Below are positions 49,473 to 58,802 of a stretch of DNA of 64,000 nt, one piece after another (within the stretch, counting starts at the first letter, position 1; the number at the start of each line of letters is the position of its first letter). The DNA lies in the NCBI RefSeq assembly GCF_022398315.1, contig NZ_JAKEVF010000001.1, positions 101,017 through 165,016 of the forward strand, in the 5' to 3' direction. Made by a program: the position numbers and the translations under genes. A model generated the notes under the pieces. That model did not search any database, was not told where the DNA came from, and saw nothing but the letters and a program-made list of their open reading frames with translations. Source of the DNA: Shewanella sp. Isolate11. GTDB lineage: Bacteria; Pseudomonadota; Gammaproteobacteria; Enterobacterales; Shewanellaceae.

Positions 49473-51668
49473 TCACAGCAGATCTTGCGGATCGCGATCC
49501 AGACTCCAGCGACACTTTTTCGCCAGCGGTAGGGCTTCTATTTGCGGCAAAGCGGTTTCAAATCCTTGCTGTAGCAGTTGTCGTTCCTTGGTTTGAAACA
49601 TCAGTTGGCGACGATATTTACCAGCCTTTTTATCCATAGGCGCCGGCATAGGGCCAATCACTTCACATTGGGCGTTTTGCGGCAACAAGGCGGCCACCTG
49701 ATTGAGAAACTCATCGGCATCTTCTGGCTTATGAGCTTCGGCGCGCAGCAGTACCATATACCAGGCGGGTGGTAATAAGGCTTGTCGACGTTCTTCTAAT
49801 TGGGCTCTGGCAAATTCGCCATAACCTTTATGCATCAGTTCGCGCAAAATTGGATTTTCACTCTGGTGAGTCTGCAGCAAGACGGTACCGGCTTTGCGTG
49901 CTCGTCCTGCTCGTCCTGACACTTGAGTATATAGCTGACCAAAGCGCTCTGGAGCACGAAAGTCGGCGCTGAACAGGGCGCCATCGACATCTAACAATCC
50001 CACTAAGGTGACATCCGGAAAATGATGCCCTTTAGCCAGCATTTGGGTGCCGACCAGAATCTTGTATTCCCCTTTATGGATCGCATTGAGGTGGCTTTCT
50101 AGCGCCCCTTTTCGGCTGGTGGTATCGCGATCGATTCTGACCACTGGGTAGTTAGGAAACTCTTTGGCCAGCGCCTCGGCTAACTGTTCGGTGCCAACTC
50201 CTTGGCCCATCAACATGGTGCTACCACATTGATGACACTGTTGGGGAATGGCATATTGATTACCACAGTGGTGACAACGGATCTCACCTAAGGACTGATG
50301 CACTGTAAAGAAGGCATCGCAGCGATCACATTCATGTAGATGACCACATTCGTGGCATAGCAGGGCCGGTGCAAACCCGCGGCGATTGAGAAACAGCAGC
50401 ACCTGATTACCCGCATCGAGATGAATTCGCATTTCGTTGAGTAATGCGTGCGACAAGCCATTCTTTAGTGGCTGATTGCGGATATCTACTATGCCCTGAC
50501 GAACCTTCTCTGCCGCTCCGGCGCGCTCACCGAGCTCCAGATGATGATAACGACCCGCTAAGGCATTTTGTAAGCTTTCCAATGAAGGTGTCGCACTGCC
50601 AAGCAGTACGGGGATCTTTTCTAGGTTCCCCCGCATCACGGCTAAGTCTCTGGCATGATAGCCCACGCCTTCTTGCTGTTTGAAGCTGCTGTCATGTTCT
50701 TCATCTAGGATGATAAGACCCGGATAGCGCATCGGGGTAAACAATGCCGAGCGGGTGCCAATGATGATGGCTGCTTCGCCACTGCGCGCCTGACGCCAGG
50801 CATTTAGTCGTTGGTTATCGGTTAATCCAGAATGGATCACCGCCACCTGTACGTTAAATCTATGCTTAAAACGACTGATAGTTTGTGGGGTTAGGCCTAT
50901 TTCTGGCACCAAGATAAGTGCTTGTTTACCTTGTTTAAGTATGGTTTCCAGCAGCGCTAGGTAGACCTCTGTTTTGCCTGAGCCCGTGATCCCCTCTAAT
51001 AAAGTGCAGTGATAACCTTGTTGTTGATTGAGTGTCGCGACGGCGATCGCTTGCTGCGGGTTAAGCTGATGGGGCTCTTCGCCTAAGGTTAACGAGTCAC
51101 GCCATGACAGATCCAGTTGATTGTCTCTATCTTGAAAACCGATCCAATCTCTTTCTTGCAGGGCTTTTATGGCGGTTTTACTCAATTCAAGGGCGCTGAG
51201 TTCCTCTTGAGTGAGCACTTTACCTTGAAGTTGCTGCATGACTTTACGCTGTGCGGGAGCGCGACTTAGGCTGTTTAAATCGGCCGCTTGGCCAGCGGGA
51301 GTCAGTTGCCAATAGCGAGTGGTTTCTGCGCTGACTTGCGCGCCCTTACGCAAGGCGACGGGCAGGGCTTGCGACAGCATCTGGCCAACACTGCAAAAAT
51401 AGTAACGCGCCGCCCACTGGGTCAACTTATATAATGATTCAGGCAGTAAGGGTTCATCATCTAAAAAGTTGATGACAGATTTAATCTGTTGGGGCGCTAA
51501 ATCACAATCGGGGCTAGTGCCAGTAACTAAGCCGATAAGTTGCTGTCGACCGAAAGGGACTTTTACACGCACACCTTTTTGCGCTAGATGAGTATCGTTG
51601 TCTTTGACTCGATAACTAAATATTTGGCGCATGGGAACAGGCAGGGCAACTTCGACAAACAGTGGCAT
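49473..51668 (-). CDS. priA: Primosomal helicase PriA
   Basis: 731 residues (E. coli 732) from ATG 51668 (MPLFVEVALPVPMRQIFSYR); a GTG two codons upstream is in frame. It restarts stalled replication forks. N-terminal 3'-DNA-binding domain (1-105), helicase core with G-S-G-K-T near 230 and D-E-E-H near 322, and the zinc-binding cysteine cluster (C-H-E-C, C-D-R-C, C-H-H-C, C-H-Q-C) near 435-480. Divergent from the FimV-core gene. Confidence 0.96.
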   Translation of the reverse strand: MPLFVEVALPVPMRQIFSYRVKDNDTHLAQKGVRVKVPFGRQQLIGLVTGTSPDCDLAPQQIKSVINFLDDEPLLPESLYKLTQWAARYYFCSVGQMLSQALPVALRKGAQVSAETTRYWQLTPAGQAADLNSLSRAPAQRKVMQQLQGKVLTQEELSALELSKTAIKALQERDWIGFQDRDNQLDLSWRDSLTLGEEPHQLNPQQAIAVATLNQQQGYHCTLLEGITGSGKTEVYLALLETILKQGKQALILVPEIGLTPQTISRFKHRFNVQVAVIHSGLTDNQRLNAWRQARSGEAAIIIGTRSALFTPMRYPGLIILDEEHDSSFKQQEGVGYHARDLAVMRGNLEKIPVLLGSATPSLESLQNALAGRYHHLELGERAGAAEKVRQGIVDIRNQPLKNGLSHALLNEMRIHLDAGNQVLLFLNRRGFAPALLCHECGHLHECDRCDAFFTVHQSLGEIRCHHCGNQYAIPQQCHQCGSTMLMGQGVGTEQLAEALAKEFPNYPVVRIDRDTTSRKGALESHLNAIHKGEYKILVGTQMLAKGHHFPDVTLVGLLDVDGALFSADFRAPERFGQLYTQVSGRAGRARKAGTVLLQTHQSENPILRELMHKGYGEFARAQLEERRQALLPPAWYMVLLRAEAHKPEDADEFLNQVAALLPQNAQCEVIGPMPAPMDKKAGKYRRQLMFQTKERQLLQQGFETALPQIEALPLAKKCRWSLDRDPQDLL

Positions 51669-51843
51669 AGACACAGTAATTGAACTTTAGGTGTGACCAG
51701 TGTAACCAGCGTTGCAGACTAGAGCCACCACTATCTGGTGTTAAGCTGAGCTAAATGTGATTTTTACGATCTAGCAAAGAGAGTTGAATAGGCTAAGATT
51801 ATTGTGCTTAATAGGTAAAGGTTTTCTATCATAAGGTGATGAT

Positions 51844-52596
51844 ATGAGAAGAGTTCTGATTATAGTGCTAACCAGCTTACTGCTTTTTTGTCAGTCCAGT
51901 CTGGCTGAGGTTAATCATGTCAGCATTAATAAGCAGCTCTTCGCTTTGGGTAAGGCGCCGATGCTCAAAGTCAATATTGTGACTCAAGACAGTCGTTACG
52001 ATGAATTGCAGTTTATTGTGTCTCAGCGAAGTGGAGATGAAGTTTTGATGGTGAGTCCGTTAAATGATTACCTCTATCAGCTAACTGGGTTTGAAGATGT
52101 CACCGATAAAGATGCACTATTAATAGTTAAAGAGCATTACGTTAACCGCTGGCGTGAAGTGAAAAGGCTACGTTTGTTTGATGGTCGGGATGTCAGGCTA
52201 TCAGGCGATAGTGAATTGGATGAGATAATGTATGGCCGAACCCGTGCGAGTCAATCGAACCGTTCTGCTTCAACAGCGGTCGCTACAGCCCAAAAGCGAA
52301 CCAGTGGCAAGCTAAACAGTGTTGCCCAGACCGGTCAGGTCAAGCCTCAATGCCTGTTAGATTACCAAGGTAAGCGCACTTTGTGGCGTGTCGCCAGCCA
52401 ATATGCACCTCAGTGGGGATTAAACACCTATGGCGCCATGTTAGCGATTTTTGATGCTAATCCTAAAGCCTTTAATGACTCTAATATCAATGGGTTGAGG
52501 GCTGATATTCAATTGAATTGCCCTGCCGAGTCGGTGATCAATAAATATCAAGATGCCAAGGTCGCTAAACAGACCTTTGAGGCTATGTCATCATAG
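51844..52596 (+). CDS. Exported FimV-core domain protein
   Basis: 250 residues with a signal peptide (1-21, cleavage after S-L-A). The C-terminal ~65 residues contain L-W-R-V-A-S-Q-Y followed by N-T-Y-G-A-M-L-A-I-F-D-A-N-P-K-A-F and N-I-N-G-L-R-A-D: the FimV core motif found in FimV/HubP polar proteins. The N-terminal part resembles their beta-rich periplasmic region; the LysM and acidic C-terminal regions of full FimV are missing. Function unknown, perhaps a periplasmic partner of polar or pilus machinery. Divergent from priA. Confidence 0.7.
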   Translation: MRRVLIIVLTSLLLFCQSSLAEVNHVSINKQLFALGKAPMLKVNIVTQDSRYDELQFIVSQRSGDEVLMVSPLNDYLYQLTGFEDVTDKDALLIVKEHYVNRWREVKRLRLFDGRDVRLSGDSELDEIMYGRTRASQSNRSASTAVATAQKRTSGKLNSVAQTGQVKPQCLLDYQGKRTLWRVASQYAPQWGLNTYGAMLAIFDANPKAFNDSNINGLRADIQLNCPAESVINKYQDAKVAKQTFEAMSS

Positions 52597-52675
52597 TCGG
52601 GATTATTGTTGGCTGATACTTGTATCTATTGGTCGTATCCTGTACTATTTCGCGCCTAAATATTCTATTAACTAC

Positions 52676-52734
52676 ATGTGGTGTCCGACTGCGGGTCGGG
52701 AGTGCGACGTGGCCTTAAACTTGAGGTAATCCCA
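52676..52734 (+). ncRNA. Probable L31 ribosomal-protein leader (autoregulatory RNA)
   Basis: The 60 bp before rpmE can fold: CCGAC (52685-52689) pairs with GTCGG (52695-52699), and further GC-rich segments follow before the GAGGT ribosome binding site. Structured leaders that bind L31 are described for gammaproteobacterial rpmE. The match is by position and fold only. Confidence 0.5.
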
Positions 52735-52947
52735 ATGAAACCAGGCATTCATCCTGAATATGCTGAAATCACTGCAACTTGTACTTGTGGTAACGTTATC
52801 AAAGTAAACTCAACTGCAGGTAAGCCACTGCATTTGGACGTATGTGGTGCATGTCACCCATTCTACACTGGTACCCAGAAAGTTATGGATACTGGCGGAC
52901 GTATCGACAAGTTCAACAAGCGTTTCGGTATGCTTGGCAAGAAGTAA
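52735..52947 (+). CDS. rpmE: Ribosomal protein L31 (zinc-binding form)
   Basis: 70 residues from ATG 52735, with GAGGT 8 bp upstream; the frame extends upstream into the leader but [12 protein letters not shown] is the conserved start. Four cysteines (16, 18, 37, 40) in T-C-T-C-G-N and D-V-C-G-A-C-H make this the zinc-containing type A L31. Large ribosomal subunit protein. A terminator follows 25 bp after the stop. Confidence 0.97.
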
Positions 52948-52970
52948 TCATTACTTCTGCAATGAACCTA

Positions 52971-53001
52971 GAAAAAGGTGCCTATATGGCGCCTTTTTTG
53001 T
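52971..53001 (+). terminator. Terminator after rpmE
   Basis: Hairpin AAAAAGGTGCC / GGCGCCTTTTTT (52972-52999) with a short AT loop and T tract. Confidence 0.88.
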
Positions 53002-53134
53002 TGCCTGATATTTATGATGTCTTGTTGCAAAGGATTGCGCCGAATTATCATCACAGAACAACATTATCTAATGTGTTATAACTAGGCTTTGCATTGGGAA
53101 CCTTATCCCAAGTTACTGTGCAAGGAGGCGATTT

Positions 53135-53905
53135 ATGCTCAGATTACTGGTTTTATGTTTGAGTTTTTATCCTTGGCTAGTTCAAGCTGAGCCCAGCCGT
53201 TGTGTTCCTACCCATTTCGATGAAACTGTCACATTAAGTCAAGTTATCGATGGCGATACTATTAAACTTGATGATGGCCGTGTGGTGCGTTTGATTGGTA
53301 TCGATGCGCCAGAGTTCGATCAGGCTTACCCTGAACTATCAGAGCCGTTTGCCGCGCAAGTCAGACAATTTTTGCTTCACAATGTGCAAGCGGGGCAGAC
53401 ATTGCATCTGGCTTTTGACATGAAGCGTCTCGATCCCCAAGGTCGCACCTTAGCTTATGTGTATACCGAAGCCGGACTTCATCTACAGGAGCTATTATTA
53501 AGCCATGGTTATGCTAAGGCGCGTGTCTATCAAAATGACTATTTTTGGCGATGCTTAGCGCAAGTTGAACAGCAGGCAAGAGAAAACCACATCGGATTAT
53601 GGGCCGAATCTGCCTATCAACCTATGACGGTTGAACAGCTTTCTCGAGAGGACTTGAACCATTGGCGGGAGGTCAGAGGAGTTATCACGGGTTTTGAAAG
53701 AAAAGGTCAGGATTTCTGGTTAATAATCGACAAAAAGCTTTATGTGGATGTGCCTAGTGAGGAATTTGGTAATTTTAGCAACATTTTGCCCCTGAACATG
53801 CTTGAAACCCCCGTTATTGTCCGTGGTGAGTTGTATTATTCCTACAAAAAATGGCAGTTAATTAGTCATCATCCGTCACAGATAAGTTTGCAAAATAAGC
53901 CTTAG
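53135..53905 (+). CDS. Exported staphylococcal-nuclease-family protein
   Basis: 256 residues. Signal peptide 1-18 (cleavage after V-Q-A). SNase domain (about 30-160) with Asp39 and Asp41 (V-I-D-G-D-T), Arg52 (R-L-I-G-I-D-A-P-E), Glu70 (S-E-P-F-A) and Arg104 (D-P-Q-G-R), equivalent to the catalytic and calcium-binding residues of thermonuclease. A C-terminal beta-rich extension (about 175-250) is OB-fold-like. Likely a periplasmic or extracellular nuclease. ATG 53135 has AAGGAGG upstream. Confidence 0.87.
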   Translation: MLRLLVLCLSFYPWLVQAEPSRCVPTHFDETVTLSQVIDGDTIKLDDGRVVRLIGIDAPEFDQAYPELSEPFAAQVRQFLLHNVQAGQTLHLAFDMKRLDPQGRTLAYVYTEAGLHLQELLLSHGYAKARVYQNDYFWRCLAQVEQQARENHIGLWAESAYQPMTVEQLSREDLNHWREVRGVITGFERKGQDFWLIIDKKLYVDVPSEEFGNFSNILPLNMLETPVIVRGELYYSYKKWQLISHHPSQISLQNKP

Positions 53906-54087
53906 CATAATTTTTTCAATGATAAGTCTAAATTTTATAATCTTTAGTTTAAAAAATGACTTATTTCGAGTATCTTAGCGTCTAAAATATTCAGCTGCTT
54001 AAGACCTGTTAGATTTTGTTAAGCAGCAATAAAAACCAAGACCTTACTCGAACAGTTACTTTGTCGCATTTTTGCAGGATTATTAAA

Positions 54088-55335
54088 ATGGCCGATTTCC
54101 GTCAACAAGCACTCGACTATCATGAATTTCCTATTCCAGGAAAAACCGCAGTTAGCCTAACAAAGCCCGCAGAGACCAGCATGGATCTGGCACTCGCATA
54201 TAGCCCTGGAGTGGCTGAGCCAGTACGTGAAATTGCTGCTAATCCTGATGACGCTTACCGTTATACCGCAAAGGGGAATACGGTCGCGGTGATATCTAAT
54301 GGTACCGCTATTCTTGGTCTAGGTAACTTGGGCCCTCTGGCTTCTAAGCCTGTAATGGAAGGTAAGGCATTATTATTCAAACACTTTGCCAATATTGATG
54401 CTACCGATATTGAAGTAAAGCATCGCACAGCGGAAGAGTTTATCAATACTGTAGAGGCGATTGCCGATACTTTCGGTGGTATCAACTTAGAAGATATTAA
54501 GGCGCCTGAATGTTTTGAAATAGAGAAGGCCTTAATCGAGCGTTGTAATGTCCCTGTGTTTCACGATGATCAACACGGCACAGCGATTGTGACTGCAGCA
54601 GGTATGATCAACGCATTAGAGATCCAGGGTAAAAAGCTAGAAGAATCAGTGTTTGTTTGTATGGGTGCTGGCGCGGCAGCCATCGCTTGTATGACCATGT
54701 TGGTAAAGTGTGGAGTTCAGCGTGAAAACGTATATATGCTTGACCGTAAAGGGGTTATTCATACTCGTCGCGAAGATATCAATGAATATAAATCGCTGTT
54801 TGCCAACAACACCGACAAGCGTACGCTACAAGATGTGATTAAAGGTGCCGATGCTTTCTTAGGGCTTTCTGGTGCTGATGTGCTGGAAGCGGAAGATGTA
54901 CAGCTAATGGCTGAAAACCCAGTGATCTTCGCTTGTTCTAATCCTGATCCTGAGATTAAACCGGCATTGGCACACAGTGCTCGTAAAGATTTGATCATGG
55001 GAACAGGCCGTAGTGATTACCCTAACCAAGTGAATAACGTGCTTTGCTTCCCGTTCATTTTCCGAGGTGCATTGGACGTTCGTGCCGCACAGATCAATGA
55101 TGAAATGAAAATTGCTGCGGTACACGCCATTGCTGATCTGGCTAAAGAGCCTGTACCTGCTGAAGTATTAGCGGCATATCCAGATGTTACTGAACTCAAG
55201 TTTGGTCCTGAATATGTGATCCCTAAGCCAATGGATCCTCGCTTATTGTCGAATGTGGCCAAAGCGGTGGCACAAGCAGCAATCGACTCGGGTGTGGCAG
55301 CGATTAACAGCTTACCTGAGCATTATTTAAGATAA
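54088..55335 (+). CDS. Malic enzyme, short form
   Basis: 415 residues from ATG 54088 (MADFRQQALDYHEFPIPGKT) with AGGAT upstream; a longer frame from 54016 is not family-like. Converts malate to pyruvate and CO2 with NAD(P). The N-terminal half carries the malic signature (L-A-Y-S-P-G-V-A-E-P and D-I-E-V-K-H) and H-D-D-Q-H-G-T-A-I; the Rossmann motif G-A-G-A-A-A follows near 195. It lacks the phosphotransacetylase-like C-terminal domain of E. coli MaeB (759 residues). Cofactor preference cannot be told. Confidence 0.9.
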   Translation: MADFRQQALDYHEFPIPGKTAVSLTKPAETSMDLALAYSPGVAEPVREIAANPDDAYRYTAKGNTVAVISNGTAILGLGNLGPLASKPVMEGKALLFKHFANIDATDIEVKHRTAEEFINTVEAIADTFGGINLEDIKAPECFEIEKALIERCNVPVFHDDQHGTAIVTAAGMINALEIQGKKLEESVFVCMGAGAAAIACMTMLVKCGVQRENVYMLDRKGVIHTRREDINEYKSLFANNTDKRTLQDVIKGADAFLGLSGADVLEAEDVQLMAENPVIFACSNPDPEIKPALAHSARKDLIMGTGRSDYPNQVNNVLCFPFIFRGALDVRAAQINDEMKIAAVHAIADLAKEPVPAEVLAAYPDVTELKFGPEYVIPKPMDPRLLSNVAKAVAQAAIDSGVAAINSLPEHYLR

Positions 55336-55352
55336 TGCCTAAAGGTGAGTAA

Positions 55353-55380
55353 GAAAGGGCCATTTATGGCCCTTTTTTAT
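55353..55380 (+). terminator. Terminator after the malic enzyme gene
   Basis: Hairpin AAAGGGCCA / TGGCCCTTT (55354-55375) with a short loop and six T residues, 18 bp past the stop. Confidence 0.92.
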
Positions 55381-55500
55381 TGTGCCTAATCGGGTTTATT
55401 TGTATGGTGATTCTTTAAGCTTATTTATTAAGCTTAGATTAGCCAGATATAATGATCTTTACTCGGGCTATGAGTCCGTTCTGATGTTGTGGCATTAAAT

Positions 55501-55730
55501 AACCTGAACTCTGGATAAGCAGAGCCGCTGAATAGGCATCTTTGCGTGCCTCTCTGCGTTGCTCTGCCTAACCATAGCTCGCTATGGTGTACGACAGAGC
55601 GCCTGGATATGCCCAAAAATCTGCGCATTCAGTCAGGAAATAGACTTTCCTTTTCGAAGTAATCCTTTATAACATTGAATTAGCTTGTTAAATTTAGATT
55701 TTCCGACACTCGTTATCCCGAGTTCAGGTT
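55501..55730. mobile_element. MITE-like element, copy 3 (230 bp, with 75-bp extra segment)
   Basis: Same 18-bp terminal repeats as copy 1 and AAAT direct repeats on both sides (55497-55500, 55731-55734). Compared with copy 1 it has 75 extra bases (55525-55599) bounded by CAGAG on each side, containing the perfect hairpin ACCATAGC / GCTATGGT (55571-55588). It sits between the malic enzyme terminator and csrD, ending 32 bp before the csrD ATG, so it may affect csrD expression. Confidence 0.88.
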
Positions 55731-55762
55731 AAATAAAAATAATAATCCTGCAGGAAGCGGAA

Positions 55763-57670
55763 ATGAAACTGACTGAAATTCTTACCAAAAAATTATCTGC
55801 TTTCTGGCTGCTTTCACTTGCAGCTGTGGCATTTATCTTTTTGCTTACCGCCTTAGTCAGTTTTGTGCAATTAACCTACCGGTTTCAGCAGCATCAGATG
55901 GTTGAGCTAGAAACCATATTGACTCAGCAGCAAAAACATCAGCTACAAAATCTCGACTTATGGTTACCGCAAATCCTTTCGGTTTACCGAGCGCAGCACT
56001 TTCAGTTAACTAGGAAGGGCGAGGTGCTATATCAATATGATCATCCCAATCCAAGTGTGGCAGTTCTGAGTTATGACCGAGTACTTGATGACAATTTAGA
56101 TCTACAATTTCATATCAAGGTGCCCCAGCCCTTAGTGTTAGATAACTTAAGCTGGCACAGTGTATTGATTTTTGTGTTGGGAGCCTTGTCGTTATGGTTA
56201 TTGGTACGCTGGGGTAACCGTTGGTTAAAGCAGCAGATGTCAGGGATTGAAGATTTGGCCAAGCGCAGTCATCTGATTTTATCTGGCGATTACGATAAGG
56301 CCTTGGCCGAAAGTGCCGATGGTCGCCCACGACTGATCAATCGTGCCTTAACCCAGATGTTACTTGAGCTGGATGATGCGCAAAAGCAGCGGGCCCGCTT
56401 CGACCAATTTATTCGTTCTAATACCTTCCTCGATTCAGAAACCGGCATCGGTAACTTACTGTTTTTGAAAAACCGTCTCGATGCCTTAAGCAATGATGCG
56501 GGGATGATGGCTCCGGGTGCCCTGTTGTTGATCGAGTTAGAAGACTTAGATCTGTTGCAGCAAGAGTCAGACCCTGAGGTGTTGCGCGAGTTTTTAACTC
56601 AGACCGTTAGCGGTATCGATCAGGTATTAGACACCCAGGCCAATAGTATTTTTTCGAGGCGCTCCTTCAACCAATTTGCCATTGTGGTGCCGCAGATCTC
56701 CTTGGTGGATGTGGAGAAGTTAGCGGCTAAGTTATTAAAAGTGTGTCTGGCCCAGCCGTTGGATTGGCTTGAAGACAGAGCAGATTTCTTCCATATCGGG
56801 GTTGCCTATTTCAAGGTTGGTGAGAGCAAAGACCAGTTGTTTGAAGAAGCCGAAATGGCATTGCGCGCGGCGCAATTTCAAGGTGGTAGCGGCTGGTTTA
56901 TGTATGACAAAGGCGCCGTGGATGAAGAATTCGCCCGCGGTTCGGTGCGTTGGCGTAGCTTCTTAGAATATGCGCTAGCCAATAAACGTGTGGTGACATT
57001 CTCGCAGCCCGTGGTCGACAGTGATGGTATTGAGCATCACCGCGAGATCTCTTGTCGACTGAGAGATAACGCTGGCGGTTTAGTGAGGGCGACGCTATTT
57101 CTGCCTATGGCGACCAAATGTGGCTTAACGCCTCAAATTGAGCGACAAGTGATTGAAGCGGTGATTTCCGACTTATTAAGTGCCAAGGATAATACCGAGG
57201 TGAAGTACAGTATTAACCTGAGTTTGGATACCTTGCGCAGTCGGGCATTTACGCGCTGGTTAAAAACCACCTTATTGGAATATCGCCATTTGGTGCCCCA
57301 GTTAATCTTCGAGGTCAATGAAGATGTGTTGGTGAACAATATCGTGAGTCTTAAACCTCATCTGGATATGATCACTAAGATGGGGGCAAGCCTGTGTGTT
57401 GACCGAGTGGGTCAGCAAGTTGTCAGTATGGATTACATCCAGAACTGCAAGATAGAAATTATTAAACTGCATCGCTCTATCGTCAGACAGATCAATCTGC
57501 GCCAAGAGAACCAGTTGTTTATCCGTAGCTTAATTGGTGGCTTATATCGCTCCGATGTACAGTTTTTTGCCGAAGGTATCGAGTCCTTTGAGGAGTGGCA
57601 GACCCTAAAAATCTTAGGTGTTAGTGCCGGGCAGGGCAGCCTGTTTAGCGAACCGGTTGAGCAAGGTTAA
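55763..57670 (+). CDS. csrD: CsrD/MshH degenerate GGDEF-EAL protein
   Basis: 635 residues. Two membrane helices (about 12-36 and 126-150) bracket a periplasmic region; a HAMP-like segment, a GGDEF-like domain (about 225-380) and an EAL-like domain (about 395-630) follow. The GGDEF motif is replaced by S-F-N-Q-F and the EAL motif by E-I-S, so neither synthesis nor hydrolysis of cyclic di-GMP is expected. This is typical of CsrD, which in E. coli directs RNase E to degrade CsrB/CsrC RNAs. It precedes the MSHA operon, where the Vibrio homologue is called mshH. Confidence 0.9.
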   Translation: MKLTEILTKKLSAFWLLSLAAVAFIFLLTALVSFVQLTYRFQQHQMVELETILTQQQKHQLQNLDLWLPQILSVYRAQHFQLTRKGEVLYQYDHPNPSVAVLSYDRVLDDNLDLQFHIKVPQPLVLDNLSWHSVLIFVLGALSLWLLVRWGNRWLKQQMSGIEDLAKRSHLILSGDYDKALAESADGRPRLINRALTQMLLELDDAQKQRARFDQFIRSNTFLDSETGIGNLLFLKNRLDALSNDAGMMAPGALLLIELEDLDLLQQESDPEVLREFLTQTVSGIDQVLDTQANSIFSRRSFNQFAIVVPQISLVDVEKLAAKLLKVCLAQPLDWLEDRADFFHIGVAYFKVGESKDQLFEEAEMALRAAQFQGGSGWFMYDKGAVDEEFARGSVRWRSFLEYALANKRVVTFSQPVVDSDGIEHHREISCRLRDNAGGLVRATLFLPMATKCGLTPQIERQVIEAVISDLLSAKDNTEVKYSINLSLDTLRSRAFTRWLKTTLLEYRHLVPQLIFEVNEDVLVNNIVSLKPHLDMITKMGASLCVDRVGQQVVSMDYIQNCKIEIIKLHRSIVRQINLRQENQLFIRSLIGGLYRSDVQFFAEGIESFEEWQTLKILGVSAGQGSLFSEPVEQG

Positions 57671-57929
57671 TGCGTTTATTGCTTGAATAAGTGAAAAGGT
57701 GTTTGTTAATTTAAAGTTAATTTCAGCATGAAATCTGGTTTATGGTTTGCTTAGTGGTGTTTATTTTTAAAATTAGCCACTTCAACATTAGGATGACGAA
57801 GATTTTTTTGACGCTAGGTGGCTTAAATATTTGACGCACCTCTCAGTTTTTATGGTTTTAAGATCAATAGTTGAATATCTATTGGGAAGATAAATTAATA
57901 TTGCGCAATTAGGATAATGGATAGCTTTG
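57671..57929. promoter_or_regulatory. Probable MSHA operon upstream region
   Basis: 259-bp AT-rich gap between csrD and mshI that should contain the MSHA promoter. I see no terminator after csrD and cannot locate a defined -35/-10 pair, so read-through from csrD remains possible. Confidence 0.35.
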
Positions 57930-58802
57930 ATGGAAAAATTGTTGAGCAAATTTGCGTTCTGGCAAAAAAAGCATGAACGAGTCGATCTCGGCGTGCACGT
58001 TACTCCAGATGCGTTGACTGTCTATCAAGCTGATGCTGCGTTACGTCCTATTCCTCTGACCGATCACAATTGGCATGAGGCTTTCGAAACCCTCGCTAAA
58101 CGGACTCCCGGTGCGCACCTGCAACTGGTGCTCAATGCGGCTTATTACCAGCTATTAATTGTCGATAAGCCTGTGGTGGAAGAGTCGGAAATCAGCCAAG
58201 CTCTGCCTTGGTCGATAAAAGATATGTTAGCCAAACCATTGAGTGAAGTGCATTTTGACTATTTTGAGTCACCTCAATCCAACAGTAATAAGTTAACTGT
58301 GGTGGTGGTCGAGCGTCAGCTACTGAGTAATATGGCTGTCGCTGCCCAGAACTGCGGCATTGTTATTGAAGGGATCACGATTCCCGAGATGGCGATCAGC
58401 CATGTCTTGGGTGATGCAAGCCAAGCCCAACTTGTGTTGTGCCACGAACCAAACCAAGAACTAAAACTGGCGGTGATCAAGCAAGGTCAGCTATTTATGC
58501 AACGCAGTGTCAGAGGGTTTAATCAGCTACATAGCATTTCAGCACAAGATTTAAGCCTAGGCGTGGCCGATAACCTCAGTTTGGAATTACAGCGTTCTAT
58601 GGATTATTTCGAGAGCCAGTTGCGTCAGGCGCCCATCACTTCAATTAAGGTTTTGATGGAAGGTGCCAGCGAAGAGTTAGCTCAGCTGTTATCGAATAAT
58701 TTTGACCAACAGGTGACCAGCATCGCTTGTACTCGAGTGGCTGATAAATTGGCCGAATTGGCTTATGCCGAATTCAGCTATTCACAGCAAGAGGTAGCAT
58801 AG
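57930..58802 (+). CDS. mshI: MSHA pilus biogenesis protein MshI (PilM-like)
   Basis: 290 residues from ATG 57930; TTG three bases upstream is an alternative. Cytoplasmic, actin-like fold of the PilM/GspL-N type: begins with D-L-G-V-H-V-T near 20 and the L-V-L-N-A-A-Y-Y-Q-L-L-I-V segment near 68. Residues 130-285 form the second lobe. It should form the inner-membrane platform with the PilN- and PilO-like products of the next two genes. One base separates it from the next gene. Confidence 0.88.
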   Translation: MEKLLSKFAFWQKKHERVDLGVHVTPDALTVYQADAALRPIPLTDHNWHEAFETLAKRTPGAHLQLVLNAAYYQLLIVDKPVVEESEISQALPWSIKDMLAKPLSEVHFDYFESPQSNSNKLTVVVVERQLLSNMAVAAQNCGIVIEGITIPEMAISHVLGDASQAQLVLCHEPNQELKLAVIKQGQLFMQRSVRGFNQLHSISAQDLSLGVADNLSLELQRSMDYFESQLRQAPITSIKVLMEGASEELAQLLSNNFDQQVTSIACTRVADKLAELAYAEFSYSQQEVA

